Shown here one piece after another: positions 51,017 to 59,185 of a stretch of DNA of 64,000 nucleotides. The stretch's first letter is position 1; each line of letters opens with the position of its first letter. The DNA lies in NCBI GenBank assembly GCA_003602285.1, contig QZVU01000001.1:248001-312000 (forward strand). Reading direction: 5' to 3'. The position numbers were made by a program, and so were the translations under genes. The stretch is from Arthrobacter frigidicola (GTDB lineage: Bacteria > Actinomycetota > Actinomycetes > Actinomycetales > Micrococcaceae). The notes beneath the pieces are model-generated. The model saw only the letters and a program-made list of their open reading frames with translations, did not search any database and was not told where the DNA came from.

Positions 51017-51056
51017 CGACAGTGCTGGGCGTGGTGTCTCGATTCCCGGCCAGGAA

Positions 51057-51492
51057 TTACCCTTCCGGAACCGTGCCCACCTGCTTTGCCGGCACACCAA
51101 CGACCACTGCCGATCACCACGAGGGCCGGGTGCATGTCGGCCCGTCGGCTCGGCAACAGATCGTGGTTCAAGGTCGTGATCACGGCGTTGTGGCCGATGA
51201 GGGACCCATCACCGGTGTCGATGCCGCCCTGGTCCTGGAACCGGCATCCGCTGTTGACGAACACCTCCGCGCCGAAGCGGATGTTCTTGCCGAAGTCAGC
51301 GCTGAAGGGCGGGAAGAGTTGGAAGGACTCGGGGACCTCTCGCCCGGTCAGCTCGCTCATCAGGGCCCGCACCTCCCCGGGGGAGTGGTACCGCCCGTTG
51401 AGCTCGGCGGTGATGCGCAGCGACCCCTGGCTGGCGGCGTGCATCGCCTCATGGTGCGGTGAACCCCCGGGGATCGCCGCCCTTGTCTTCAC
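51057..51492 (-). pseudogene. Hexapeptide-repeat sugar/maltose O-acetyltransferase, decayed
   Basis: The minus-strand frame from GTG 51492 encodes MHAASQGSLRITAELNGRYHSP, FQLFPPFSADFGKNIRFGAEVFVNSGCRFQDQGGIDTGDGSLIGHNAVITTLNHDL and ADMHPALVVIG, which are strong matches to LacA/NodL-like acetyltransferases. After VVIG the frame becomes meaningless, but the expected C-terminus VVVGVPAKQVGTVPEG appears immediately in another frame, ending at 51057. The left-handed-helix part between these points (about 30-35 residues, including the second half of the hexapeptide repeats) is missing. The N-terminus is also short. An inactive gene is the simplest reading. Confidence 0.78.
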
Positions 51493-51503
51493 ATCAAGTG
51501 GGG

Positions 51504-52439
51504 TTAATCTCCGACGGCGTCGCGGCCCCGACGCACAATGAGCGGGTCGGGGGCGCGGACCACCGAGGTGTCCTTGCCTTCATAGTCGAACTGGTTGAGG
51601 AAGAAACGCATCGCGTTGATCCGTGCCCGCTTCTTGTCGTTGGATCTCACGGTGATCCAGGGCGCGTGATCGGTGTCGGTTCGCAGGAACATCGCTTCTT
51701 TGGCTTCCGTGTAGTCGTCCCACCGATCCAGGGACGCCAGATCCATCGGGGAGAGTTTCCACTGCCGCACCGGATCAATCTGGCGGATGGCGAATCGGGT
51801 GCGTTGTTCTCGGCGCGTCACAGAGAACCAAAATTTGGTGAGGTGTATCCCAGAGTCGACCAGCATCTTCTCATAGTCGGGTGCCTGGGCCATGAAAATC
51901 TGATACTCCTCATCGGTGCAGAAACCCATCACCTTTTCAACGTTGGCCCGGTTGTACCAGGACCGGTCGAACATCACGATTTCCCCGGTCGTGGGTAGGT
52001 GCTGGATGTAGCGCTGGAAGTACCACTGGCCCTGTTCCCTGTCCGACGGTTTGCCCAGCGCCACGGCCCGAGCGGATCGCGGGTTCAGATGCTCCGTGAA
52101 CCGCTTGATCGTTCCTCCCTTGCCCGCGGCGTCCCGGCCTTCGAAGACGATGACGTGCTTGAGATCATGGTCTTGCCCCCAGTATTGAAACTTCAGCAGT
52201 TCGATCTGCAGCAGGTACTTCTCAAGCTCGTATTCCTCTCGGGTGAGCCGCTCTTCGTATGGGTAGTCCTCCCGCCACGTTTCCACAGCCAGGCCGCCGG
52301 GATCGATCAGCTCCGGGTCCTGGCCCTGCCCGCCGCGAACGGTGTAACCCTGGCTCACCAAATGGTCGATGGCCTCACGCAGGTTCTCCCGCACCCAACC
52401 TTGATCGTTGGAGTCCCATGTTGTGCCGGGCTGTGCCAT
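51504..52439 (-). CDS. ppk2: Polyphosphate kinase 2 (PPK2 family, class I-like)
   Basis: A 311-residue PPK2 protein. Walker A is FEGRDAAGKGGTIKR at about residues 95-110; the lid/Walker B region is FDRSWYNRANVEKVMGFCTDEEY; WYFQRYIQHLPTTGEIVMFDRSW and HAPWITVRSNDKKRARINAMRFFL are class I signatures. It transfers phosphate between polyphosphate and nucleoside diphosphates. The ATG at 52439 overlaps the stop of a small upstream gene in TGATG, so the two are translationally coupled. It is the intact PPK2 in this window, in contrast to the broken gene at 2871-3537. Confidence 0.93.
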   Translation of the reverse strand: MAQPGTTWDSNDQGWVRENLREAIDHLVSQGYTVRGGQGQDPELIDPGGLAVETWREDYPYEERLTREEYELEKYLLQIELLKFQYWGQDHDLKHVIVFEGRDAAGKGGTIKRFTEHLNPRSARAVALGKPSDREQGQWYFQRYIQHLPTTGEIVMFDRSWYNRANVEKVMGFCTDEEYQIFMAQAPDYEKMLVDSGIHLTKFWFSVTRREQRTRFAIRQIDPVRQWKLSPMDLASLDRWDDYTEAKEAMFLRTDTDHAPWITVRSNDKKRARINAMRFFLNQFDYEGKDTSVVRAPDPLIVRRGRDAVGD

Positions 52440-52747
52440 CACGGTCTGCTTCCTGCCGTGCCGAGGGATGGCACCGTCCTCTGCTGAACGTCGAGGGCAC
52501 GACTGGGCCTGCCGTCAACCGCTGCGCGGGCAGGTGCGGCTGCGGCGAGTGTCCCGGTGTCCCGCCGGTCGAGTTCCTCAGTAAGCTCTTCGGCCCGAAA
52601 TTCCGTTTCCGGGTCCGAAAGGCCGTCATTGACGAACTCGTATCCGAGCTGCCTTTGGACCTTGCTGTTCAGTACTTCGACGTCGGCGTCGCTGAGCACG
52701 GACAGGTCCGCGGGAAACGGGTCGGCGGGGCTAAGTCTGCTGTACAT
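52439..52747 (-). CDS. Small hypothetical protein coupled to ppk2
   Basis: A 102-residue soluble protein starting at ATG 52747, with AGGAG 5 bases upstream. The sequence MYSRLSPADPFPADLSVLSDADVEVLNSKVQRQLGYEFVNDGLSDPETEFRAEELTEELDRRD suggests helices with an acidic, charged core; the C-terminal third is low complexity. No family is recognised. Its stop overlaps the ppk2 start in TGATG, so it is co-translated with the kinase and may modulate it or share its regulation. Confidence 0.6.
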   Translation of the reverse strand: MYSRLSPADPFPADLSVLSDADVEVLNSKVQRQLGYEFVNDGLSDPETEFRAEELTEELDRRDTGTLAAAAPARAAVDGRPSRALDVQQRTVPSLGTAGSRP

Positions 52748-53449
52748 CGGTGCTCCTGGCTGGATGAGTGACGTGGCTCGGACGGATTGACACGAAGTGA
52801 AACTGGGTTGAATGACGAGCGGCGGGCGCTGCCGGCACCGTGACGGGTCCCGCCGGGGGCAGCTGATGCGGCCCGGCGGAAGCCACGGGCGTGCAAGGCC
52901 AGGCCCTTTGAGGACCCAGGAATTCGGGGCGGGCCGGTGCTGATGCATGGTCGAAGCACTTGTTCCACTCGGGCGTCTGCTCCGGGCAGGCCCTGCATGG
53001 TGGCGGCGCATGAGCAGCTCCCTACGGTGTGCGATCCGGGGAGGCCATGGCTTGACCTGCCTCAATTCTAAAGTAGCTAGACTGTCTAGAGAAAAGGTAA
53101 TGCAGCCCTTCTTAAAGGTCCGGCGTGCCGGGTCGCTGCGGTCCGGGCGAGCAGGTCGCACTGCAGGCTGGTCAGGGACATCATTCGGAGGGTGCGTACG
53201 TCCCGCCGCGGCTCCTCAAAGCGTTGCAGGACCGTGATGAAAAGCTGGCGGCGCATGACGTGCTCCAGTTGTAGAGTCCATTTCACCGTCCGGACTGTGG
53301 GGGCAGCCGGGGGTGGCCACGCACGCAGAAACAGGGGCCTGAAGCACCCCCTGTCCCGGTTTCCACTGAGTCGAAACCCCTGCGGGCCCCCTGCGGCGCT
53401 TCGAGGGCCTCAACTCAAAGGAGCCACCCTTCAAGACGAAAGCACGTCA
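52748..53449. other. Gene-poor stretch between ppk2 operon and lipoprotein gene
   Basis: About 700 bases. It contains an orphan dyad at 53077-53089 with a TTGACC box 20 bases upstream, and a minus-strand frame of 66 codons at 53086-53286 (MRRQLFITVLQRFEEPRRDV...) with no recognised family or convincing ribosome site. It must carry the ppk2 operon promoter (minus strand) and the lipoprotein promoter (plus strand). Confidence 0.45.
53077..53089. promoter_or_regulatory. Orphan dyad CTAGA-CTG-TCTAG
   Basis: A 5-bp perfect dyad in the style of MarR or PadR operators, with TTGACC at 53052-53057. No recognisable gene starts within 300 bases on the plus strand, so the gene it served may be lost. Confidence 0.4.
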
Positions 53450-54046
53450 GTGAATAAGCGACCTATCCTCGCCCTGTCCATCACAGCCCTTCTGCTCGCC
53501 GGGTGTGCAACTACCGAATCGACTGCGTCCGGTCAGGCGCAGAGCCCGTCGGGAAGTCCCTCGCCGGAGGCCACTACCCAAGCGCCAACCCCGACTCCCA
53601 CGCCGACCCCGACGCCGACGCCAACGCCAACGCCGACGGCCGCCGCGGTGCCTGAGCCCACTGTAGAACCGCCCGCTCCGGCTCCTGTGGCGCCGCAGCC
53701 GGCACCAGCGGCCTATCCTGATCTTGAGCCCGTTCCGGAATGGAACGCAGTCAGGGCCGAGCGGGAGGCGGGAACAACCTGGAACATCGTCGGTGACGGC
53801 TACACCCCCGGAGCAGAAATTTTCGTAGGGTTCGGCCCGATGTCAACGGATGCCAATCTTCTCGACGAGCCGATGGTTTATGCGGACGCAAACGGTCGCT
53901 ACTCGCTGCCCATCACGCTGGCGCCCGATCTCGCCCCCGGCACCTACGGATTCATGGTCGTCGAGATGCCATTCAGCGAAGCCGGCAAGAGATTCGCAAC
54001 AGTCGAGGTCATTGCTCCGCGGGCAAGCAACAGTGACGAGCCATAG
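53450..54046 (+). CDS. Secreted lipoprotein with Thr-Pro repeat linker, unknown function
   Basis: A 198-residue lipoprotein starting at GTG 53450 (start chosen because the signal follows directly; the ribosome site is weak). The signal ends in the lipobox LLLAGC (Cys about residue 19). Then comes a low-complexity linker with nine consecutive Thr-Pro pairs (about residues 46-63) and a Pro/Ala-rich stretch, and a C-terminal domain of about 110 residues (LEPVPEWNAVRAEREAGTTWNIVGDGYTPGAEIFVGFGPMS... to FATVEVIAPRAS) that looks like a beta-sandwich. The linker would hold this domain away from the membrane in the wall. No partner gene is evident. Confidence 0.7.
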   Translation: MNKRPILALSITALLLAGCATTESTASGQAQSPSGSPSPEATTQAPTPTPTPTPTPTPTPTPTAAAVPEPTVEPPAPAPVAPQPAPAAYPDLEPVPEWNAVRAEREAGTTWNIVGDGYTPGAEIFVGFGPMSTDANLLDEPMVYADANGRYSLPITLAPDLAPGTYGFMVVEMPFSEAGKRFATVEVIAPRASNSDEP

Positions 54047-54164
54047 GGCGAATTGACTAGTGCAGCAGAAAAAGGGAAGCTAGCTGATGGCTAGGTTGCC
54101 GACAGAATATCCCCCACGATTCCGGTCGGCACCTGCCTGAGGCGGCAATTAAATGCTGCGAAGC

Positions 54165-54197
54165 CCCTGGCCAAGCGAGACTGGCCGGGGGTTTTCT
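54165..54197 (+). terminator. Lipoprotein gene terminator
   Basis: CCCCTGGCCA (54165-54174) pairs with TGGCCGGGGG (one T-G pair) across an 8-base loop, followed by TTTTCTC. Canonical intrinsic terminator. Confidence 0.85.
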
Positions 54198-54277
54198 CAT
54201 GTCCGGGGGCCGCTTCGGATAGGTGGGCATTGAGGGGGCCGTTCCCGGTGTCGATGCAGTGCAAGAGGGCGGTTGTG

Positions 54278-54307
54278 GGCCCGTCCGGTACCCCTACCGG
54301 ACGGGCC
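54278..54307. terminator. Second hairpin, perfect 13-bp stem
   Basis: GGCCCGTCCGGTA (54278-54290) pairs perfectly with 54295-54307 across CCCC, followed by TTAAC. Bidirectional or backup terminator. Confidence 0.6.
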
Positions 54308-54623
54308 TTAACACCACCGCCATGAGCGTTGCGAGACCTATATGGCGGCCGCAGACCACACTAGCCTCCACATCCCGGATGGACAATGCGGGCGAGCGCC
54401 CCAGGGAATTGATATGACAATTCGGTGTAGCGTGCCGGACGACGCCGCAAGGCCGGCTTTGATTGCATCTCGGTAACAACCTATCAAGGCTGAGGGATTC
54501 GAGACCGTCTGGTTACACTCCGCCACTAGGCTCTGGACATGTGAGGCGCGCCACCTTTAGGGCTCGCGGGTCGTCATGCAACATCAGATGGGGCTGATTC
54601 CACACCAAGAAATAGGAGGCGGA

Positions 54624-56417
54624 ATGCGTTTCGGACGTACTTCCAAAGCTGTGGGGGTCGCGGCGGCAGCTGCGCTCGCACTTAGCGCCTGCGCCGCCAA
54701 CACCGGTACAGAAACCGATGACGGCGCCGAGGGCGAAGCAACCGGCGGCGAGATCCGGGTAGTTGAAGTCAATGCTTTCAGTTCGTTCAACTCCGGCACC
54801 GCCGAGGGGAACGTGGACATCAACGGCACCGTCGCCTACCTCACCCATTCCGGCTTCAATTACATCAACAACGACCTCGAGGTTGTTCCCAACGAGGACT
54901 TCGGCACCTACGAAGTGGTCTCCGAGGATCCGCTCAGCGTCAAGTACACGGTGAACGAAGAGGTGGCCTGGTCGGACGGCGAGCCCGTCGACGCCGGTGA
55001 CATGCTGCTGGCCTGGGCTGTCCAGTCGGGGCACTTCAACGACGCCACCACCGACGAGGCCGGCGAGGTCACCTCCGGGTCGAGCTACTTCGACTACGCC
55101 GGCGACACCAGCGGACTCGGGCTGACCGACGTTCCGGAGGTCAGTGACGACGGACGCTCCATCACCCTCAACTACTCCGAGCCCTACGCCGACTACGAGG
55201 TCGCGTTCGGCACCATGACCGAGGGTGGCATCGGCATGCCGGCCCACGTCGTTGCGGAGAAGGCGGGCCTTGCCGACGAAGACGCGCTCATCGAGCTCAT
55301 CCAGACCGCCCCCGAGGGCGATCCCGAGAAGCCCGTGGAACGCCCCGAACTGCAGGCCGTTGCCGACTTCTGGAACACCGGCTTCGACACCAAGTCGCTG
55401 CCCACCGACACCTCGCTCTTCCTGTCGAACGGCCCCTTCGTCGTCTCGGACATGACCCCGGACCAGAGCATGACCCTGGTACGCAACGAGGACTACAACT
55501 GGGGCCCCGAGCCGAAGATCGACGAGGTCACCATCCGCTACATCGGTGAGGCTCCGGCCCAGGTGCAGGCGCTGCAGAACGGCGAGGTCGACGTCATCGC
55601 GCCGCAGGCCTCCGCAGACACCGCCGAGCAGCTCGAGGGCCTCGAGGGCATCAAGGTGCTCCGCGGCAACGAGCTGTCCTATGACCACCTCGACCTCAAC
55701 TTCTCCGGCGTCTTCGCCGAGGAGAACGTGCGTGAGGCCTTCATGAAGACCGTGCCTCGCCAGCAGATTGTCGACACGATCATCAAGAAGCTGAACCCCG
55801 ACGCCGCTCCGCTGGACTCCCAGCTGTACCTTGCCGATCAGGAACGCTACGAGGAAGCAAAGGAGAACAACGGGTCCGAGGAGTACGCGGAAGCCGACAT
55901 CGAGGGCGCACGCGAGCTTCTTGCCGGCGCAACCCCCGAGGTGCGCATCATGTACAACCGCGACAACCCCAACCGTCTCGACGCCTACACCCTGATCGCG
56001 GAGTCCGCCTCGCAGGCAGGGTTCAAGATCGTCGACGGCGGCCTGGGCGCCTCCGACTGGGGCGCCGCCCTGGGCAACGGAACCTACGACGCAACCATCT
56101 TCGGCTGGATCAACTCGGGCGTCGGCGTTGCCGGTGTGCCGCAGATCTTCAAGAGCGACGCAGGCTCCAACTTCAACGGCTTCTCCGACCCTGAGGCCGA
56201 CAAGCTGATGGACGAACTGATCCGCGAAACCGATCCGGCCGCGCAGGAAGACCTGCAGGTCCAGATCGACAAGCTGATTTGGGACTCCAAGTACGGGCTG
56301 CCGCTGTTCCAGCTGCCCGGCCTGAACGCCCACACCGATCAGGTCGCGGGCATGGACTACATGCCGAACCAGACCGGTATCTGGTGGAACTTCTGGGAGT
56401 GGGAAGTCGTCCAGTAG
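54624..56417 (+). CDS. Peptide/nickel-type ABC transporter substrate-binding lipoprotein (SBP family 5)
   Basis: A 597-residue binding protein starting at ATG 54624, 5 bases after AGGAGG. The signal MRFGRTSKAVGVAAAAALALSAC has the lipobox LSAC (Cys about residue 23). Family 5 features: LDLNFSGVFAEENVREAFMKTVPRQQIVDTII (the conserved DxR-type region), RNEDYNWGPEPKIDEVTIRYIGEAPAQVQALQNGEVDVIAPQ and the C-terminal NFWEWEVV. It binds oligopeptides or a related ligand. It is followed by a hairpin and then by the DppB/DppC permease genes. Its leader and start share about 20 bases with those of the second binding protein at 62074. Confidence 0.93.
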   Translation: MRFGRTSKAVGVAAAAALALSACAANTGTETDDGAEGEATGGEIRVVEVNAFSSFNSGTAEGNVDINGTVAYLTHSGFNYINNDLEVVPNEDFGTYEVVSEDPLSVKYTVNEEVAWSDGEPVDAGDMLLAWAVQSGHFNDATTDEAGEVTSGSSYFDYAGDTSGLGLTDVPEVSDDGRSITLNYSEPYADYEVAFGTMTEGGIGMPAHVVAEKAGLADEDALIELIQTAPEGDPEKPVERPELQAVADFWNTGFDTKSLPTDTSLFLSNGPFVVSDMTPDQSMTLVRNEDYNWGPEPKIDEVTIRYIGEAPAQVQALQNGEVDVIAPQASADTAEQLEGLEGIKVLRGNELSYDHLDLNFSGVFAEENVREAFMKTVPRQQIVDTIIKKLNPDAAPLDSQLYLADQERYEEAKENNGSEEYAEADIEGARELLAGATPEVRIMYNRDNPNRLDAYTLIAESASQAGFKIVDGGLGASDWGAALGNGTYDATIFGWINSGVGVAGVPQIFKSDAGSNFNGFSDPEADKLMDELIRETDPAAQEDLQVQIDKLIWDSKYGLPLFQLPGLNAHTDQVAGMDYMPNQTGIWWNFWEWEVVQ

Positions 56418-56449
56418 CACCACCAGTGCAGTTCTAACCGCACCATGGG

Positions 56450-56486
56450 AGGTGCCGGGACCCTATCCATCCAGGTTCCGGCACCT
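56450..56486 (+). terminator. Internal hairpin between binding-protein and permease genes
   Basis: AGGTGCCGGGACC (56450-56462) pairs with GGTTCCGGCACCT (one G-T pair) across 11 bases, 32 bases after the stop. It lacks a T-run. It may lower expression of the permease genes relative to the binding protein. Confidence 0.6.
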
Positions 56487-56601
56487 TCCTGCGTTCCGCG
56501 GCGGCACCCGCCGTGTCACGTGCAGGCCGCCCGGAGGGGGTGGATTAGAATGCGACCAGAGTCACAGCAAACCCGCTACCAGACATTGAGGCCCCGCAAG
56601 C

Positions 56602-58143
56602 ATGGTGACCTACATCGTTCGGCGACTAGTAACAGCGGTCCTAATCCTGTTCGGCGCCTCGTTCATCGTCTACCTGCTGACTGCAGCCTCCGGTGATCCC
56701 CTCGCCGAACTGCGCGCCAGCAACGCGCCGAACCGGGAACAGCTCATCCAGGCCCGCGTCGAGCTGCTGGACCTGAACACCCCGGCGCCACTTAGGTACT
56801 TCGGCTGGCTGTCCGGCGCGGTGCAGTGTGCGGTGCCCTTCGTAGGTAACTGCGACCTCGGGCGAAGCATCCAGGGTGAGGCCGTCACCGATGCGCTCAC
56901 CCGGGCCGTGGGCAACACGATCATGCTCGTCACGGCGGCCACCGTGCTGGCGATCATCATCGGGATCTCCCTGGGCATCATCACGGCGCTGCGCCAGTAC
57001 AGCGGGCTGGACTACGGCGTGACCTTCATGTCCTTCCTCTTTTTCTCCCTGCCGATCTTCTGGCTGGCGGTGCTGCTCAAGGAATTCGGCGCCATCGGCT
57101 TCAACAACTTCCTGACCGACCCGGACATCCCACTGTCGAGCATCCTGGTCGTCGCCCTGATCAGCGGGGTGATTTTCACGATCCTGGCCGGCGGCACCGT
57201 GAAACGGAAAGCGCTCGCCTTCCTGATCGGCGCGGTGGCTGCGGGGGGCCTCCTCTACCTGCTCAACCTCATCGACTGGTTCACCCGCCCCGGCCTCGGC
57301 CCGATCGTCATCCTTGTCTTCGGCGTGGCTATCGCCTACGGCATCACCCTGCTGACCGCCGGACTGAAGAACCGCAAGGCCCTGTACTCGGCCCTCATCA
57401 TGGTGGCTCTCGGTCTGGTCGCGTACTACGTCGTCAATCCGTTCCTCGGCGCGGCGACGATCTGGCTCCTGCTGCTCCTTGCCGTGGTCACGGTGGGCGT
57501 CGGGATGGGCGTGGGATTCCTGCTTGGCGGGTACGACCGGGTGCAGAGCATGCGCACCGCCGCCCTGACCGGGCTCCTGATGGCCGCACTGATCGTTCTC
57601 GACCGGTTCATGGTGACCTGGCCGTCCTACGTCTCCAACTCCCGCATCCGTGGCAGGCCGATCGCCACGATCGGGGCGTCGACACCGGGCCTCGAAGGGG
57701 ATTTCTGGATCCAGGGGCTCGACAACTTCACCCATCTCCTGCTGCCGACCCTGGCGCTGCTGCTCGCCTCCCTGGCAAGCTACAGCCGGTACTCGAGGGC
57801 CTCGATGCTCGAGATCATGAATATGGACTACATCCGGACGGCCCGGGCGAAGGGACTGTCCGAGCGGACCGTCGTCATGCGGCACGCCTTCCGGAACGCC
57901 CTGATCCCCCTGGCCACCCTCGTGGCCTTCGACATCGGCGCACTGATCGGCGGCGCCGTCATCACCGAGCAGGTCTTCGCCTTCTCCGGAATGGGCCAGC
58001 TGTTCGTGCAGGCCCTGCTCCGGACGGACCCGAACCCCATTATGGGCTTCTTCCTCGTCGTGGGGATTCTGGCACTCGTCTTCAACCTCATCGCCGACCT
58101 TGTCTATTCGGTCCTCGACCCACGCGTAAGGGTGAAAGCATGA
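56602..58143 (+). CDS. ABC transporter permease, DppB/OppB type, with a long membrane insertion
   Basis: A 513-residue permease, whereas most DppB proteins have about 310-340. The first 180 residues are typical (MVTYIVRRLVTAVLILFGASFIVYLLTAASGDP, then the permease domain start DALTRAVGNTIMLV) and the last 150 are also typical (LLLPTLALLLASLASYSRYSRASMLEIMNMDYIRTARAKGLSERTVVMRHAFRNALIPL with the EAA motif). Between them, about residues 185-355 form five or six additional hydrophobic segments. Similar long forms occur in Arthrobacter-like genomes, so it is probably lineage-specific rather than an error. It overlaps the DppC start by four bases (ATGA). Confidence 0.9.
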   Translation: MVTYIVRRLVTAVLILFGASFIVYLLTAASGDPLAELRASNAPNREQLIQARVELLDLNTPAPLRYFGWLSGAVQCAVPFVGNCDLGRSIQGEAVTDALTRAVGNTIMLVTAATVLAIIIGISLGIITALRQYSGLDYGVTFMSFLFFSLPIFWLAVLLKEFGAIGFNNFLTDPDIPLSSILVVALISGVIFTILAGGTVKRKALAFLIGAVAAGGLLYLLNLIDWFTRPGLGPIVILVFGVAIAYGITLLTAGLKNRKALYSALIMVALGLVAYYVVNPFLGAATIWLLLLLAVVTVGVGMGVGFLLGGYDRVQSMRTAALTGLLMAALIVLDRFMVTWPSYVSNSRIRGRPIATIGASTPGLEGDFWIQGLDNFTHLLLPTLALLLASLASYSRYSRASMLEIMNMDYIRTARAKGLSERTVVMRHAFRNALIPLATLVAFDIGALIGGAVITEQVFAFSGMGQLFVQALLRTDPNPIMGFFLVVGILALVFNLIADLVYSVLDPRVRVKA

Positions 58144-59174
58144 CCATCCAGGATTCCTCCGAGACACCCCGGGGAGAAGTCGGCCCCTCTCCGCGCGAAG
58201 TGGGGCCCGTCGCCGACCCCGAGACGAAGGGCATGTCGCAGGGCCAGCTTGTCCGCCGGCGCTTCTTCGACAACACGGCCGCCATCATCAGCCTCGTCGT
58301 CTTCGCCATCATCTTCCTGCTGGCCTTCACCTCGCTGGGCTTCGCCGGCATTCCCGGCTGGTGGAAGTACAACCACACGCAGTTCCTGCCGGTGGTCGAC
58401 GGGGGAGCGCCCACCGTCACCGGCCCGTTCAGCTGGGGCGACCACCCCTTCGGCCAGGACTCGATCGGTCGGGACTACTTCGCCCTGACCATGCGGGGGG
58501 CACAGAACTCGATCATCATCATGCTCCTGATCGGGGCCATCTCGGGGCTCGTCGGCGTCGTCGTGGGCGCCTGCTCGGGATACTTCCGCGGCTGGACCGA
58601 AGCCGTGCTGATGCGCATCACGGACATCGTCATCATCATTCCGCTGATCGTCCTCGCCGCGGTCCTCGGCCGGACCGTCGGTACGTCCCTCGGCGCCGGC
58701 GCGGCGGTCTTCTTCCTCGGCGTTGTCCTCGGCCTGCTCGCCTGGACGGGCATGGCCCGGCTGGTGCGCGGTGAATTCCTCTCGCTGCGGGAGCGGGAAT
58801 TCGTTGACGCCGCGAAGATCGCCGGGGCCTCCAACGCCCGCATCATCTTCAAGCACATCCTGCCCAACGCGGTCGGCGTCATTATCGTCAACACCACGCT
58901 CCTGATGTCGGCCGCGATCCTGCTGGAGACGGGCCTAAGCTACCTGGGATTCGGCGTACGGGCACCCGATGTCTCCCTGGGCCTGATCATCAGCCAGAAC
59001 CAGGAGGCCTTCCAGACCCGCCCCTGGCTGTTCTGGTTCCCGGGCCTCTTCATCGTGCTGATCTGCCTGACGATCAACTTCATTGGTGACGGCCTCCGCG
59101 ACGCCTTCGACCCGCGCCAAAAGAAGTTCAACCCGCGCAAGGCGAAGGAAGCGGATCGACCGGTGCGCGCGTGA
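58140..59174 (+). CDS. ABC transporter permease, DppC/OppC type
   Basis: A 344-residue permease. The hydrophilic N-terminus (about residues 1-40) precedes the first helix, IISLVVFAIIFLLAFTSL; HPFGQDSIGRDYFALTMRGAQNS is the usual DppC motif before the main domain; the EAA loop is EFLSLREREFVDAAKIAGASNARIIFKHILPNAVGVI; and the end is IGDGLRDAFDPRQKK. It forms the membrane channel with the long DppB. Its start overlaps the dppB stop (ATGA). Twelve bases after its stop is the end of an antisense PH-domain gene. Confidence 0.94.
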   Translation: MTIQDSSETPRGEVGPSPREVGPVADPETKGMSQGQLVRRRFFDNTAAIISLVVFAIIFLLAFTSLGFAGIPGWWKYNHTQFLPVVDGGAPTVTGPFSWGDHPFGQDSIGRDYFALTMRGAQNSIIIMLLIGAISGLVGVVVGACSGYFRGWTEAVLMRITDIVIIIPLIVLAAVLGRTVGTSLGAGAAVFFLGVVLGLLAWTGMARLVRGEFLSLREREFVDAAKIAGASNARIIFKHILPNAVGVIIVNTTLLMSAAILLETGLSYLGFGVRAPDVSLGLIISQNQEAFQTRPWLFWFPGLFIVLICLTINFIGDGLRDAFDPRQKKFNPRKAKEADRPVRA

Positions 59175-59185
59175 GGGGCGGCGGT

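Larger units (their letters stand above)
54047..54623. other. Intergenic region with two hairpins upstream of the peptide transporter locus
   Basis: About 575 bases. It holds a canonical terminator at 54165-54197 and a hairpin at 54278-54307. The last 200 bases must contain the promoter of the binding-protein gene; I could not fix -35 and -10 boxes with confidence. Confidence 0.5.

Noticed and set aside
53086-53286. 66-codon minus-strand ORF as a real small gene
   Set aside because: Protein-like in places but without a family match or convincing ribosome site, and its end overlaps the orphan dyad.
53570-53650. ACGCCGACCCCGACG-type tandem repeat as a CRISPR or minisatellite
   Set aside because: It is a coding Thr-Pro linker within the lipoprotein gene, with a 6-base period and no spacers.
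54513-56423. 636-codon minus-strand open frame over the first peptide-binding protein
   Set aside because: Antisense shadow of a well-supported gene; no homology, no ribosome site.
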